In this document: positions 48,060 to 60,500 of the stretch, in pieces | Numbering within the stretch: the stretch's first letter is position 1 | Layout of the letters: each line of letters begins with the position of its first letter | DNA from: Ceratorhiza oryzae-sativae | Taxonomy: Eukaryota > Basidiomycota > Agaricomycetes > Cantharellales > Ceratobasidiaceae | Assembly (NCBI GenBank): GCA_030998015.1 | Contig: JARWMV010000237.1 | Span: forward strand, 1,240,001-1,304,000 | DNA length: 64,000 bases | Direction of reading: 5' to 3' | The notes under the pieces: model-generated | What the model saw: the letters and a program-made list of their open reading frames with translations, nothing else | The model's database searches: none | Told to the model about the DNA's origin: nothing | Made by a program: the position numbers and the translations under genes

Positions 48060-50008
48060 ATGGGTGCTCTGGACCTAACGTATGCTCTATCTACTTGATA
48101 TTCTACTATCGCTAACTAAATTTTATCTTGGAAGTTTGGGCCCTATTTTGCTTGGGACAGTTCTCAACGTCCTGCTGTATGGAATTCTTATCACCCAAGT
48201 GTCCTTGTACTTCGTCGTACATAAGCAGTTAGTCTTGCCTGGCTCTTCTCTCGAACGCTTCTGACAACGTGGCCTATAGGGATAAGGCGTGGGTGAAGAT
48301 AATGGTAATTTATCAATGGTGTAGATCCCTCAGACTGCCGCATTCATATTGAACTGCTTTTTTTCAATTAGGTCATTTGGCTTCTTCTACTTGATACATT
48401 AAACTCTGTCTTCGATATCGGTTTTATCTATCGCTACACGATTAATCTATTCGGTATGTTTCGGCCAGAGGCTCAGGTTATTGCGCAACTGATGCCTCGT
48501 TCAGGTGATTTTGAAGCGATTCGACATTCACATTGGCGTGAGTCTTGTTGATAAAAGCTTAAGTCCAATTATTCATCTGCTTGTTTCGTCTTTAGTCCTA
48601 TATATTGGTAAGCATGAAAGCTCGAGTATGTGGGTTACTGTTCACACAATCTCTCCCTGGCAGAACCTTTGATGACTGTACGTAAAACCGCTTTTTTTGA
48701 ATGACCATGCTTACCTTTGCTGGCTGTGCCCCAGGTCGCTATTGCCTCGACTGTCCAGTGTTTCTTTGCCTGGCGCGTCGCGCAACTAACAGGGCGGCAA
48801 TGGATAGGCTGGGCTATCGTCTTTGTGGTGTTTATCCAGTTCCGTTAGTCTTTGGCATTGCACTGCATTTTTCATCTACTGAGATAGACTCAAGTCGGGG
48901 GCACTGCTACGACCGTAGGGGCGTGGATGATTGTAGACTTTGCGCGGTTTGGCGAGCTAAAAGCAGTATGTATGCGCCATTTTCGCCTTCGCCATACCCT
49001 GACGAGACCTTGTGAAGCCAATCATTGTGTGGTTGGTCATGTCCGCCGTTGCAGATGTAGCGATCACATTCATATTGACCTGGTACCTGGTGAGTAGTCT
49101 TGGCCTGTATCCTGCACATTAGACTAATGAACGAGTTGTTAGCACTCCCACCGGACTGGGTTCCCACAGACAGATGATGTGATCACAAGAATCATTCGGC
49201 GTAAGTATTATTTATTACCATCATATTTCGGTTCGGGCGGATAGTAACTATGAATCTGGGACACAGTGACAATTCAGACAGGATTTATCACGACACTCTG
49301 GGCACTCATCGATTTATGTTTGTACTTGGCAATTGTGTGTATCGTGTTCTTTCCCCTGCTATACAAACTAACCAACATACTATGTCTTAGCCGTACCCTA
49401 TGTAAGTCCTGAACCGATCTTAAGTCAAGTAGTTGGCCTAAACACCCAGCGCACAGACACCTCCTCTTCAATCTTCCACTGTGTAAGCCGGCTCCCTCGT
49501 AGTTCCCTACTGCAGCTGAAACATAATCTCACGCATCAGGCAAACTATATACTAACTCGCTTATGTCTACTCTCAACTCCCGAGGTGGATGGGGCTCTGG
49601 CCTCAGTCGGAGTGGAGTATCTGAGACTTCCAACGGTATATCAATCCATGTCTCTGCAGTAAGGGAGTGCGACAGAGTCTCGGGGAATAACCCGGGTTCG
49701 AACATGATAATCGAACGGATGGAAATTAGCAGAGGACTTACCACATTCGAGGTAGGCAGTCTGTTGCTTGTAAGTTTGGACTGATGAAGCGAAGAACTCC
49801 CCAGGCGAACGAAGGGTTCGAGCTAACCAGTCGTACAGCGGACCTGGAAGGCATGGATGAAGCCAAAGTCACCTCTCCCCGCGCAAAGATTTCCAATGAA
49901 ATTGCAGATAGTCACATTCAAGCTACTCTCTCGTTACCTAAACAAGGGGAGTATGATAGTTGGTCTGATAAATCTCGCTCGCTTCGCTCGGTTGACAAGC
50001 AGGCGTAA
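48060..50008 (+). CDS. DUF6534 multi-pass membrane protein, paralogue D
   Basis: Exon 1 gives MGALDLT (ATG at 48060) and joins LGPILLGTVLNVLLYGILIT (first helix). Then come DKAWVKIM, VIWLLLLDTLNSVFDIGFIY, GDFEAIRHSHW and LLYIEPLMT. Later exons give VAIASTVQCFFAWRVAQLTG, then IVDFARFGELKA and PIIVWLVMSAVADVAITFIL, followed by HRTGFPQTDDVITRIIR and TIQTGFITTLWALIDLCLYL. The signature is KLYTNSLMSTLNSRGGWGSG. The tail reads VSETSNGISIHVSAVRE, then after an intron ANEGFELTSRTADLEGMDE, ending SDKSRSLRSVDKQA with TAA at 50006-50008. The GFEL motif is shared with A and C, and the VS-ET-SNGI segment with E. About seven hydrophobic segments. Function unknown; intact by all visible blocks. Confidence 0.8.
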
Positions 50009-52657
50009 TGGGGTCTTGTGGGCAAGGGGGGTAGGCTATTTATTACATGTAAAATTAATTTGTTTTGCTAAGTTATCAAAAAAGACCCGGGCTAAGTCTG
50101 TTTCGTTTTGTTTTGTTTTAGTGTGGTTGAATTTGTCATGTCTATCTCTTAAATATTCATAGCTTGTTAATGTGCTTGTAATAATAGTTTTGGAGTTTTG
50201 CCAGTCACTCATAATTTATCAATCCTCCCTATGGCGTGCCCAAAGAGCGACTGCTTGATTTGAGGGTACATGATGGGATAGGCCGTGGTTGTTCGAACCG
50301 AACCAAGGCTGGGTAAGTCGATTTGAGGCTCAAACGTATTTACTCGGGCATGTGTAATAATCCACCAGCCTATTCATAGCGCAAGTATGTTGATTTATCT
50401 ACATTGTAGAAGAATAGCCTCTAACGTGGCTGGCCTCCAAGTCCGCTGAGTCGTCCGATGCACTTCGATGGGTGTGACTGGTATTGAATCGTGAGGTTTT
50501 TTCTTCACTCGGCGTGCTGAATGCGATGTTGGAACCTCGCTGTGCGGCCATACTAAATAACAAAGTAAGAGTGCACAATGCCAGAAGACATGCCAACTTG
50601 CAGCCTCAATAAAACCCGGCAGTCAAGCTATCACTCGTCACCAACCCACGAATAACCAGAACTAGGATAGTAAAGATAACAGAGGGGCGACAGGTGGCGT
50701 CGGATGCTACCGTATCATAGCCGTGGTCACCGTGGGGGGGAGGGGGCAACGCCGTCATACGATCGATTCATGCTACCTCCTAACCCTCGTTTCTCTCTCA
50801 GCGGGTATCTAGGCTTTTATTTCGGTGTTAGGTCGCATAAAAAAGCCTTTCTTCTTCGAATTTTAGTGTGCGTGGTCAAATTTGTGGGTGTGCGATGCGC
50901 ATGCGCGTTGCTTGGGGTGATGGAAGTTTGTACTCTATTCACGTACCGTATTCCACTAGCGCCTTTGTTTTAGGGCAAAGCCGCAAGGCCCGCGCAGCTA
51001 TTGACACTCACCCCCGTAGTTCGCGGCCAAAACCCAAATAATACTGGAGGCCGGAAAGCAATGGCGACTGTGAGGGACCCCACCTCACGAGCACGTGATG
51101 CGCCGTGTATACTTATTGCCGTTTTCAAATAAAGCTGGCAGAGCGCGCGCTTTGACCAAATAAATACTGATATTTTCTCGCCATTCTATACGAAATAACC
51201 CAGACGATAGTATATAAATGATACTAAAATGTTCGCACTGGTGAGAATAATTGATCCACAGAAAGAAACGGTGCCCTGACAGACGCCCGAGCTGGATCGC
51301 AGCACTGCAGACCCAGATCTATTAGAATTTCTTTCTTTTAATGGATTTGTTTCATACCTGAAATAAGTTTGGTAGCTTACAGAAACCCCATAGCACTTCC
51401 ATTCGTACGGGATGAGCTCGAAAAGGTCGGTATTTATTCGATCAAAATGTAAGCGCCCGCCTAGCTCCGCCTAAAGCAGCAATAAATGTAATACTTCCGC
51501 ATGTACGACTCATACCGCGTTCAACGCGCATTTGCCCCTTCATACCGTCTCACGGCGGTACTCCCTGTCACTTTTTCTCCCCCCAGCGATTCTCACCCCG
51601 GGCATTTCGCCCCATCCCTTAGGCTTTCGACACGACTCAGCGAGTTGTCCTTATGGTTCGGGGATTGGCTATACCCGCACCGCCTTTCGGCAAGCACCGA
51701 AACTTTAGAGTGACTTAGTGGGTTGGCAACTTGTGTCATGATGAATACTCTCAATACGAATGCTGCCGAAGGCATCGTCCAAAACGACCCTGGACTAGCA
51801 CCGGGTACACCCAGGGTAGATTTCAGAAATTAGCTTCACATTCGCCTTGTATGCCTAGGACTGAACGAATTCATTGAGACCGGGTGCTATGACGATCCAA
51901 GCAAAAACCCTGACCGATTAGCCCTCAGTATTGGATTAGCAACGTGGTACCACCCGTGTTTGGCAACGGGTGGGGGACGCTCACTGGAGTTCAAGTGGAA
52001 AGCGTCACGATGCATACTTAGGTGGTTCCTTTTGTCAAATGCCGATTAAGCCTCCCCTATGAACCCATTGTACTGACACATGTATGTCAATCCAGATCCT
52101 GCGCATTCGTGAAGCGGGAGTTTGGGCAGTAATAATCTTGACAAACGGAAGTGCTTCTTCTCCTCCGAGATTCAAATTCCGCTTTCAAACACCATCCGGA
52201 AGTTGATCGGCGAGACCTAATAACACATTCGGCCTACGGGCAGATCTCAGATAGGCTTTTCCTAGCTGGTGGTGAACGCCGCTAATCTTGCGTCCGATCT
52301 AACTCGAATTCGGTCTAACTCGAATTCGGTCTACTGGGGGCCAAGTGATAGCCCTAAAAACTCCGCAGGTTGTCACTCGATTGAATTCGTGCTAGCCGTA
52401 GAGAGAGAGAGAAAATATAGATGGCTTGAATGTTGATCTTGGTTGTGAGGAAGTACGAGCCATACAATCCACGATTACACCTATCCGAACTGAAGCCATG
52501 TGCACACGTCACGCCACAGGTTCGCTTGGTACCTGTGTCAATTTCGACAGTATATGATAGCGTTCCGAAGGATCGATGTGAGTAACTTTCTTGGTCTCCC
52601 TTCTCTACACCCAACAGCAAAGGACGAACGAAAGTTAATACAACTACCTCAGGAAGA
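50009..52657. other. Gene-poor 2.6-kb stretch between DUF6534 genes D and E
   Basis: No supported gene on either strand. It contains mixed-composition sequence, a CACGTG at about 51091 and a 16-bp tandem repeat at 52298-52329. It separates two close paralogues, so decayed gene copies or an old insertion are possible, but I see no terminal repeats or transposase reading frame. Confidence 0.4.
52298..52329. repeat. 16-bp tandem repeat, two copies
   Basis: TCTAACTCGAATTCGG occurs twice head to tail, each copy containing the palindrome CGAATTCG, and a partial third copy (TCTA) follows. Confidence 0.75.
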
Positions 52658-54520
52658 ATGCGTATTCCATTTCATGTAGAGTATGTATACCAAACAGTAA
52701 GCCTAAAGTCACTAATGGGGATTCTTGCAGCTTAGGCCCGACCTTGCTGGGAACCTTCCTCAACGTCTTGCTATACGGCATTTTTATCACGCAAGTAATC
52801 ATCTACTCTACTACGTGTAAACAGTTGGTCTTTCCCTTATAATTGACATAACTCGTGTTAAAGTCGTGGTCGGCAGGGATCATGCGTGGGTGAAGTTGAT
52901 GGTAATTTGTTCGCGATCCATATCTTGTGATTCGCCACAGTAGCCCGTCAATAGAGCTGACAGACTTAATCCTCCGCAGGTCGCTTGGCTTTTCTTGCTG
53001 GATACATTGAGTTGTGTATTTGGCGTTGGATTTGTGTATCGATATGCTATCGATTTATTCGGTACACGCCCTTCCGAGCCGTAGAGCGCATGACAAAGCT
53101 AACCAAATTTACTAGGTAATTTCGAAGCTATCAAACATTCACATTGGTGTAAGTTGGGCTATAAGTTCAAGTAGATTCAGCTAATTTGCCTTTTCTTAGT
53201 CTTTCATCTCGGTATGCCTGATTGATTAAGGACTGCATATATTGGAATGCTCATGAGTCTACAATCCCGCCATACTGAAGGCCCTTTAATGACGGTTTGT
53301 CGGTTGATGGTCCACATTTAGCTATCTTTACCTGATATACTCTTTAGGTTACAACCGCTTCCACAGCCCAGTGTTTCTTTGCGTGGCGTATCAGGCGACT
53401 AACAAGCCTCACTTGGATTGTGTGGTCCATCGTGGGGATGTCCTTCATTCAGTTTGGTAAGTTTGCAGTAATATATCAGTCCTCGGAAATTGACGGTCAT
53501 TCAAGTTGCTGGCACATCTGTGACCATATCAGCGTGGATCTTGGTTGATTTTGAAAGATTTGGCGTTTTAATTTGGGTATTTTCATGCGCTTAGCTACGC
53601 CTCACCTTGGCCTGATTGCGCTTGAAACAGCCTGTCATTGTGTGGCTGGCTACGTCTGTTATTACAGACGTGACAATCACGTGGGTGTTGACCCGCCACC
53701 TGGCGAGTAATGCAATTGGCTTGTCGTGTTGCAAACTAATGTTATCTCTAGCAAACCCATCGCACTGGGTTTCAACGAACAGATGATGTGATTACAAGAA
53801 TTATTAGACGTATGTAGTTCTTGTTATTTTACTTTGCCCGCGGTTTCGAATATATGCATTCTGATATATTATTCAGAGACGGTTCAGACAGGTTTAATAA
53901 CAACAATCTGGGCACTTGTTGACTTGGTAATGATGATAGTTCTTGTACGTATACTGCTGTTTCCGGTCAACTTGTAGCTAACAACCGATCGTTTCCCGCT
54001 TCAGTCAAACAACTTGTGAGTCTGTAAAGCAATTGGGTAACCCCATGGCTAAATAATTTGAGCATAGACATTTCATCTTAAATATACCAATAGGTAAGCT
54101 TGCATACCTGTACACTCCTATCTTTAAATCCGAATTGTTTTCACGCCAGCCAAGTTATACACCAACTCGCTTATGTCTACACTTAACTCGCGGAGCAGAT
54201 GGGGCACTAAGGACAGAATAGAGGTCTCTGATACCGCTAATGGCATCGCGGTTCACATATCAACGATACGCGAACATTATGGAGTCGAAACAACGGCAAG
54301 TACAAGCAGTGCGATGAGCCAAAACACAATCATAGTACCCGGATGCATCACGAACAAGGTGGGTAGCTACTGGCTGGAATTATTAGATATCATTCAAATC
54401 ATAGAGCAGACGGATAGATGCATTGCGTTAAGTAATCGCAACGAGCCTCAAAAAGTAGACCTCGAGGCGGGTTATGACCTGGAGAGTGGGCGGCATGAAA
54501 AGGCTGGTGATACGTCGTAG
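52658..54520 (+). CDS. DUF6534 multi-pass membrane protein, paralogue E
   Basis: Exon 1 gives MRIPFHVD (ATG at 52658-52660) and joins LGPTLLGTFLNVLLYGIFIT. Then come DHAWVKLM, VAWLFLLDTLSCVFGVGFVY and GNFEAIKHSHW, followed by GPLMT, QCFFAWRIRRLTSLTWIVW and AGTSVTISAWILVDFERFG. PVIVWLATSVITDVTITWVL follows, then HRTGFQRTDDVITRIIR and TVQTGLITTIWALVDLVMMI. The signature is KLYTNSLMSTLNSRSRWGTK. The tail VSDTANGIAVHISTIREHYG is clearly related to that of D (VSETSNGISIHVSAVRE), and the end VDLEAGYDLESGRHEKAG recalls the GFEL region of A, C and D. Stop TAG at 54518-54520. D and E are the closest pair in the window by tail sequence, pointing to a tandem duplication. Function unknown. Confidence 0.8.
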
Positions 54521-55116
54521 TTGTGATGATGTTCTCGATGAACGGCTTGCAGGATCTCGTTTAGTTCATTCTAGCGATCACTAATGTCGCTGAAATATTG
54601 GAGGAGGGGCTCTCTGAATTAATGTGGGCTTGAGCTAGTCCTTTGGATTCGATTCTGTGTTATTTATTTTTGCATAGTAATTTTGTGCCCCACTTAGTAA
54701 CAGATCTAATCCATGCATGTATGCTATAATATCATGTATAACATCTCTGCTCGCCATAGCCTCTGCACGTAACCTATTTACCCCACCTGATTTTTTGTCG
54801 GACCATTTCTCCGATAGAATGATATAATACGCCTTTGACCAAATGAATGCGCAGACACATACAGCGTCTTAAGTCCCCCTTGGGTACTTAGCACTATAGG
54901 TCTGAACTGTCGGTATTCAACCGACTGATGTTGGGTCCGAGGGCATCTGGAACACGTACTTTGAACTGGCCCCATTCGCCTTTTAGGGGTTACTAACCAG
55001 GCATCCAAGTTATAAGAATCGTTAGAAAACCGTTTGTGTTTGAAAATATGTATATATAAAAGTCATAAGAGGTCGTAAATGGTCAAATACAGAATCGAAA
55101 TACTGGATATATACCG
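54521..55116. other. Convergent 3' region
   Basis: About 600 bases between the 3' ends of gene E and of the DUF4203 gene, A/T-rich in part. Nothing recognised. Confidence 0.3.
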
Positions 55117-57118
55117 TCACCGAGAAGCCTGTTGATGCACATCCGCCCAAAAACTCTTCCACCCGCGCTCGCGCCCCTCGGAGCTTGGTAGCCCTTCAAT
55201 CCTATCGCTTGTACCCGGCCTTGCTCCGCTACTTATTGATCCCCGAGGTAGGTGTTCTGTACTTGAACCCATTCCTCCAGCATACGCCTGCCTTTGTGCC
55301 CTGGTCACCCTATCCATCGCATAAATTAGCGAAGGTGTGGCGGGAACGAGCCCGTGCGTTGCGATAGGGACGTTTGAAGCATATCGCCAGGCGTCTTGCT
55401 GAAGAGGCGAAGCCGGATCTGCGTGATCAAAGGTTGGTGTCCGCGTTCCAGAAGTATGAGCGGTCGTCACATCTTGACCCTCCAACGAGTCTACCATTTC
55501 GGCCTTGGCCGATCGAATCGAGTCGCTTCGTTTCAAAAACAACGGTTTCCAGTTCTTGTCGTTATCGCGAGACGGTTCGATTCGGTGTATTCCCATATTA
55601 AGCTCGGGACTACGCTCTGCGTCCTTGTCCCCATATTCGATACATGTTCCACTCGGGCTCGAGGTAAGAACTGGAGGCACGAAGCCTGGTTCGAGCGCGC
55701 CGCCAATATCGCGATGCTTTCGAACTTGTTTGGGGCGAGGGCTCACCAGCGTGGCGTCTGAAAAATTCGTGGATGCAGTCCATTTACGCTCCATCATCGC
55801 TCTCCGAGCAATATTTTCCCCTTCACCAATGTCAGAGTCTGAATCTGAGTAATAGGGGTCAGGTGTGAGAGCTCCTGGATTGCGAGGACGAAACACGGGA
55901 GGCGCCTTGACCCCAGCTCGGCCGGATGGTGCGCTCCTCGTGAGATCAGAGTCTTTAGGGAAGAGGAGCGGCTTCTCCGGAAGCTCGCTATTTGAAGAGG
56001 GACGCAGTCTGTCCATAAAGCGTGCCCAGGATGATTTGATCGGCACAAATATGCCAGTTCTCGACGCTTCAGGAGGAAAGCTTGCACTATAAGACCCAAG
56101 AACGCTATCCCATGCCTAGAAAAGAGTGGGATCAACACTCTGGCCTCACATCGAGCGCATACACCTCACCTCGTCTGGGTCCTCGCCGATCCTCCGCTTC
56201 AACCACCAATCGCACGTCGCTCCTATCATCCACAAGAAGAACGCAGCCGCAGTTAGACCTTTTGATTTACCCGCATCCCAATGAAGCTCTGAGATATCCG
56301 AATCGTGGGGCAAGACGAGATGTAGCCATGCGCTAGCCCAGCTCCCTAGCTTGGCGTCGGACGGACTGCCCAGAATGGCACACGCGTTGATAATCCCCAC
56401 GGCCCCAGCGGCCGACGTACCAGCTCGTAAGAACGAGTGTCGAAGGACAGGGTAAGGCAGGAGAACTCCGACGAGGACTAGAACAATGCAAATCACGGTC
56501 AAGATGTACCGGCCCATAAGCGGCGGATGGAGTGAGATTGCCAGGAGCAGCCCAGTACAACCACTAAACAAGACAAATTAGAAAATACACAAACGAAAAA
56601 GGCTATTATCCACTTACCCGCCTAAGAGCCCACCAGACACCAACGCAACATACCTCCATCTCCCACAGACCAACGTGAACCCGATAGCCGAAATCAACCA
56701 CACCAACAAGAACACAGCAGGACCTAGATGAGCCGTTTGCGTCTTATTGAGGATCAAGAGTGTGACGAGTGTAGTAGAGTGGACTATAAATAGATTCAGC
56801 CCCCCTATGCTAAGACATGTCCAAATATGTCAACGTACCTCCAAGTGCCCATCCAATGGTCAAACCACCGATTCCTGATTCTAATCTATAGAATGGCGGC
56901 TTCGTCTTGACGTCGGAAGAGCTCGCAAATGAGCGTGTACGGTCTAGGGTGAGAAACGTTCCGGCAAAGAGAAGTGTTATTGAGACGAATAGGAGTGGAA
57001 GAGCATACGCCAGGTGAAAAGGCGAACGCAGAATCGTGGCAACTAGAGAAGCATTGGTAAGCCAATACGCAAAGCATAAAGCCTTGTTCTCACCCGTGAC
57101 GAAATCCGAAGTCTTCAT
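55117..57118 (-). CDS. DUF4203 (TM198/TM7S3-like) multi-pass membrane protein with long cytosolic tail
   Basis: Starts MKTSDFVT (ATG at 57116-57118) and splices to VATILRSPFHLAYALPLLFV. About seven hydrophobic helices follow, including GLTIGWALGG, LNLFIVHSTTLVTLLIL, LLVWLISAIGFTLVCGRWRY, GLLGGCTGLLLAISLHPPL and YILTVICIVLVLVGVLLPYP. GTSAAGAVGIINACAILGSP and FFLWMIGATCDWWLKRRIGE follow. This matches the DUF4203/TM198 fold. The C-terminal third, starting about 56050, is a Ser/Pro/Arg-rich soluble tail with acidic DSDSDIGEGEN, ending RGWKSFWADVHQQASR with a stop at 55117. The function of fungal members is not known. The gene reads in the same direction as the GDH gene upstream. Confidence 0.75.
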
Positions 57119-57537
57119 CTTGAGCCTTGACAGGCAACAGGAGGGAGCCGAGTAAATGTCTTGTTAGAGTCGTTATTGGCAGGTTCGTATCGCGTGAACC
57201 ACAAGGCGTTATATGTATCAGCTTAAATCATACAGCAAAGGCCGGTAGAGAGCTCGAGCCCAGGGAGCGCGATAGAGATGGCAGGAAGAGAAACAATGAC
57301 GTGAGCGTGAATAGGGGCTGGCCTAAATGAGCTTGACCCAATTTGGATAACAGTGTTTGGTACCATTTACCCACTCAGAACCAACAATAAATCACAAAAT
57401 TGACTTTTTTTTGATTGACACAAAACGTAAATGACATGACAAAGCGTATTAAAAGTCCGTATAACGACATGCCGTAACACCAAAAACGGATCCAAAAAAC
57501 CCCCTTTTTTTCTTGTCTACTTTCTATCCTTGGTCGT
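57119..57537. other. Spacer between the DUF4203 gene and the GDH gene
   Basis: About 420 bases carrying the 3' flank of GDH (T-rich near 57405) and the promoter of the DUF4203 gene. No other feature seen. Confidence 0.3.
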
Positions 57538-60500
57538 CTACTTTTGATCAGGCTTCGAGAGCGTCCTGGCAAAGTTGAAAAAGTTGACGCTCGTGCCGTT
57601 GACACCATATTTGTAGATAAAGTGCGCGGCGACCCAGCTTGAGAACAACGCGCGCTGGTACGCCTCGGGCAAGCGTTCGAGCAGCGCATCGAGGCCAACT
57701 TGGCTGACCAACGTAGCTGGGATGGCACGACCAAGTACGCCCCGACGGCTAGGCTCGTCATCGAACAAGTCCGAGTTCTCCAACTCGGCCTGGAGGTCGT
57801 TGAGCTTGCTCGAGAGCTCGTCCGAAATCAGAGTACGCGGCTTGGAGCCGTTGAGACGAGAGTGCTCTCGCTGGATGCAACTCGCCTCGAGCGACGCATT
57901 CTCCGTGATCTTTTGCTGAATGTCGCGCACGTAGCTCTGGTAAAAGGCCGAAGGCTTGCCGTCTTTGAACACCATGAGATCGATGTACTCCGAGTCCGAG
58001 AGGCCGAGACCAGCGAGAACTTCGAGCGAAGAGGATGTGACACCGCCCTGTGAAACGATCACGTTAGAATCCACTCGGCTAGATTTGACTTTGTGCGTAC
58101 CTTGTTCGCACTCGAATCCTTGAACAGAACAACGCGCCGCTTCTCCAAGTACAGCCTGGCCTGTTGAGTGATGAACAAGTTGGCGCCCTCGACAATGTAC
58201 TTGAAGTGAGGCTTTCCGTCGTGATCAACAAGACGAGCAACGTTCGAGATGTTGACGGCCTCGGGTCTTATCAAACAAAATAAGCCACGCACCAACAAAA
58301 ATAGTCCCGACTACTTACCGTCCACCGCAAGGAACCAAAATATCAGCCTTGAACCTCAAATGAGCATTGTTCCTAAAGTCGGTTCCGTCCGCAATGACCT
58401 CTCCAGCTACAAGCACATCATAGATCAGAACAATTTCTCAACCGATCCTGCTTTAGATACTCACAAGGTAGCTTGACATCATGCTGCTCACAAAGCACCA
58501 CGTATCCATCCTTGCTCAACTTGGACTTGTCAAAGTGCGAGATCATCTTGCGCGCCTTGGCGAGGCGGACAAGCTCGGCACGGTCGATTCCGACAGGGTC
58601 GGCCAACACACCGCTTCCGTCGATGACAGCGATCGTCTTGTCCGAGCTCAACAAGATCTCATCTGAAATATTCCATCAGCGACCAATTCAAAAGGACATT
58701 CAACAAACCAACTTACTGGAACCCAAATCACCATCTACCCAGCAAATACGAAATCAGCAACCAACTTCAAAAAAAACGTACGCCAACAACATACCAGGGC
58801 CACCAGTCTGGACCTTGGTCACGTCCTTTTCCTTCAATCCGAGCTGTTTGTAGATCGCAAGCACGTACTGGCGGACCGAAAGCGAGGTCATGCCATAGGT
58901 ATCGTGAGGAACACCTCCGAGAAGCTTGGCGCTCTTGCCGGTCGTAAACGACTTCCACCATGGCGCGCCGCGGTCACGAGCATGGTCTGGGAAACGATTA
59001 GACTTGACAAAGCAAAGGTATTAAAAAAACACTTACTGGCTGCCCAGTCCATCAAATCTGCAGTGCCTTCGTCAGGACCAAAGAAGAGCAGCTCGGGCTC
59101 GCCATAAAGATCGACAATCGGCTCCTTGATCCAGGAGTATGTCCGGGGATGAGCAAATCGATGATAGCCTACAAGCAAGCAGTCAACACCTCAAACACTC
59201 GGTAACTAGACGATCCACTCACATCAACGTATTTCTGGAAACACAACTCTGTCGGAGCACCCAAACTCGGCAAGATCGTGCCCTTGGCACCGCTCTCGGG
59301 GATATCCTTGTTCTTCAACGTCTGCGTCGCAGCGAGCGCATAGTTTTCGTCAAACAGCATACGCTGGTTGATCGAATAATTCCTAAACCATACCAAATGA
59401 ATAACCCGTATCTCAATTCTATAACGCCAGACTCACTCCTTGTTCCTCGAGCGAACGATTCGAATACCACCACGAGCAACATCCCGGAACCTATCAACCC
59501 GATCAACAAAAAAACTATTATCCTTGTAATAACCTTCAACTTACCGAAGATGGAACCCACGGAACTCGGACCCGATGACAAAGAACATGCCAAACGGTTG
59601 CTTGGGGTACTCGACCTCGGGCAAGAAGCTCGGCTTGAGACGGAACGAGAGCGCGACCTTGGTCGGTTGGTAAAAGTTGGTCTTCAGGACGTGCCTTTTA
59701 CGATCGGTCAGACGATGGAGACGGATAAAAAGGGGAATCGTACTTGTTGAAAATGAGGAAACTCTCCAGGACCTGGAGTTCCTGTTTGTTCGGGATGGTC
59801 TTGCGCATCTTATCGTACAACTCTTCGTCGGTCAAGGGCTGCTCGGTTTGCAGGCGTTGATAAGACAAAGTGGGCCTATATGGCATTTAATTAAAATTTC
59901 CAGAGCCGGACCGAATATCACCCACATCAACTGGCTTGCCTCGTCTTGGAGAGGATAATGCGTCATCGCAAAATTGACATAGAGCATGCGAATCTAGACT
60001 CATCCGTAAGTACCAACTCACAACAATAACCTAGAGACTCACCAAGTCGGGATAAGCACTAATGACCTCTCGAATACTCTCGCGCGTAAAGGTCTCTTCC
60101 CTGAACCGAACCTAGGACTCCAATCAATACCCGCATCGAGAACATGCGGGGAAAGAAACCAACCTTGATGTCGTTCAAAACCTCGGCATGAACCGCATTC
60201 GACTCGTCCAACACGTCCTTGAGAGCCCCGTATGAAGGGCCGAGACGGTTGCAGAAATGTTGGGCAAAGATCCAGCCGGCGTAGGCATAGGTCGCTTCTT
60301 GGACGGCGTGCGATCCATGGCCGTTTTCGACACCTGCCTTGCCTCCGGTGGTCGTGCCACTATAGATATAAACCAATGAGTGCAAGGGGAAAAGGACGGG
60401 GGTTTGTAGGACGCACCGGAAGAATGGGTTGTCGGGGAGACAATACAAGAGCGAGGCTTCCTTGATAACTTGGTGGATCGAGTGCTCGATGGGAGGGGCA

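Noticed and set aside
52298..52329. Possible CRISPR-like or satellite array
   Set aside because: Only two copies and no spacers; this is a simple tandem duplication in a eukaryotic genome.
52354..52620. Minus-strand 88-codon ORF upstream of gene E
   Set aside because: No recognisable domain; overlaps the presumed promoter of E.
50009..52657. Transposable element between genes D and E
   Set aside because: No terminal repeats, target-site duplication or transposase/reverse-transcriptase frame could be seen; kept only as an open question.
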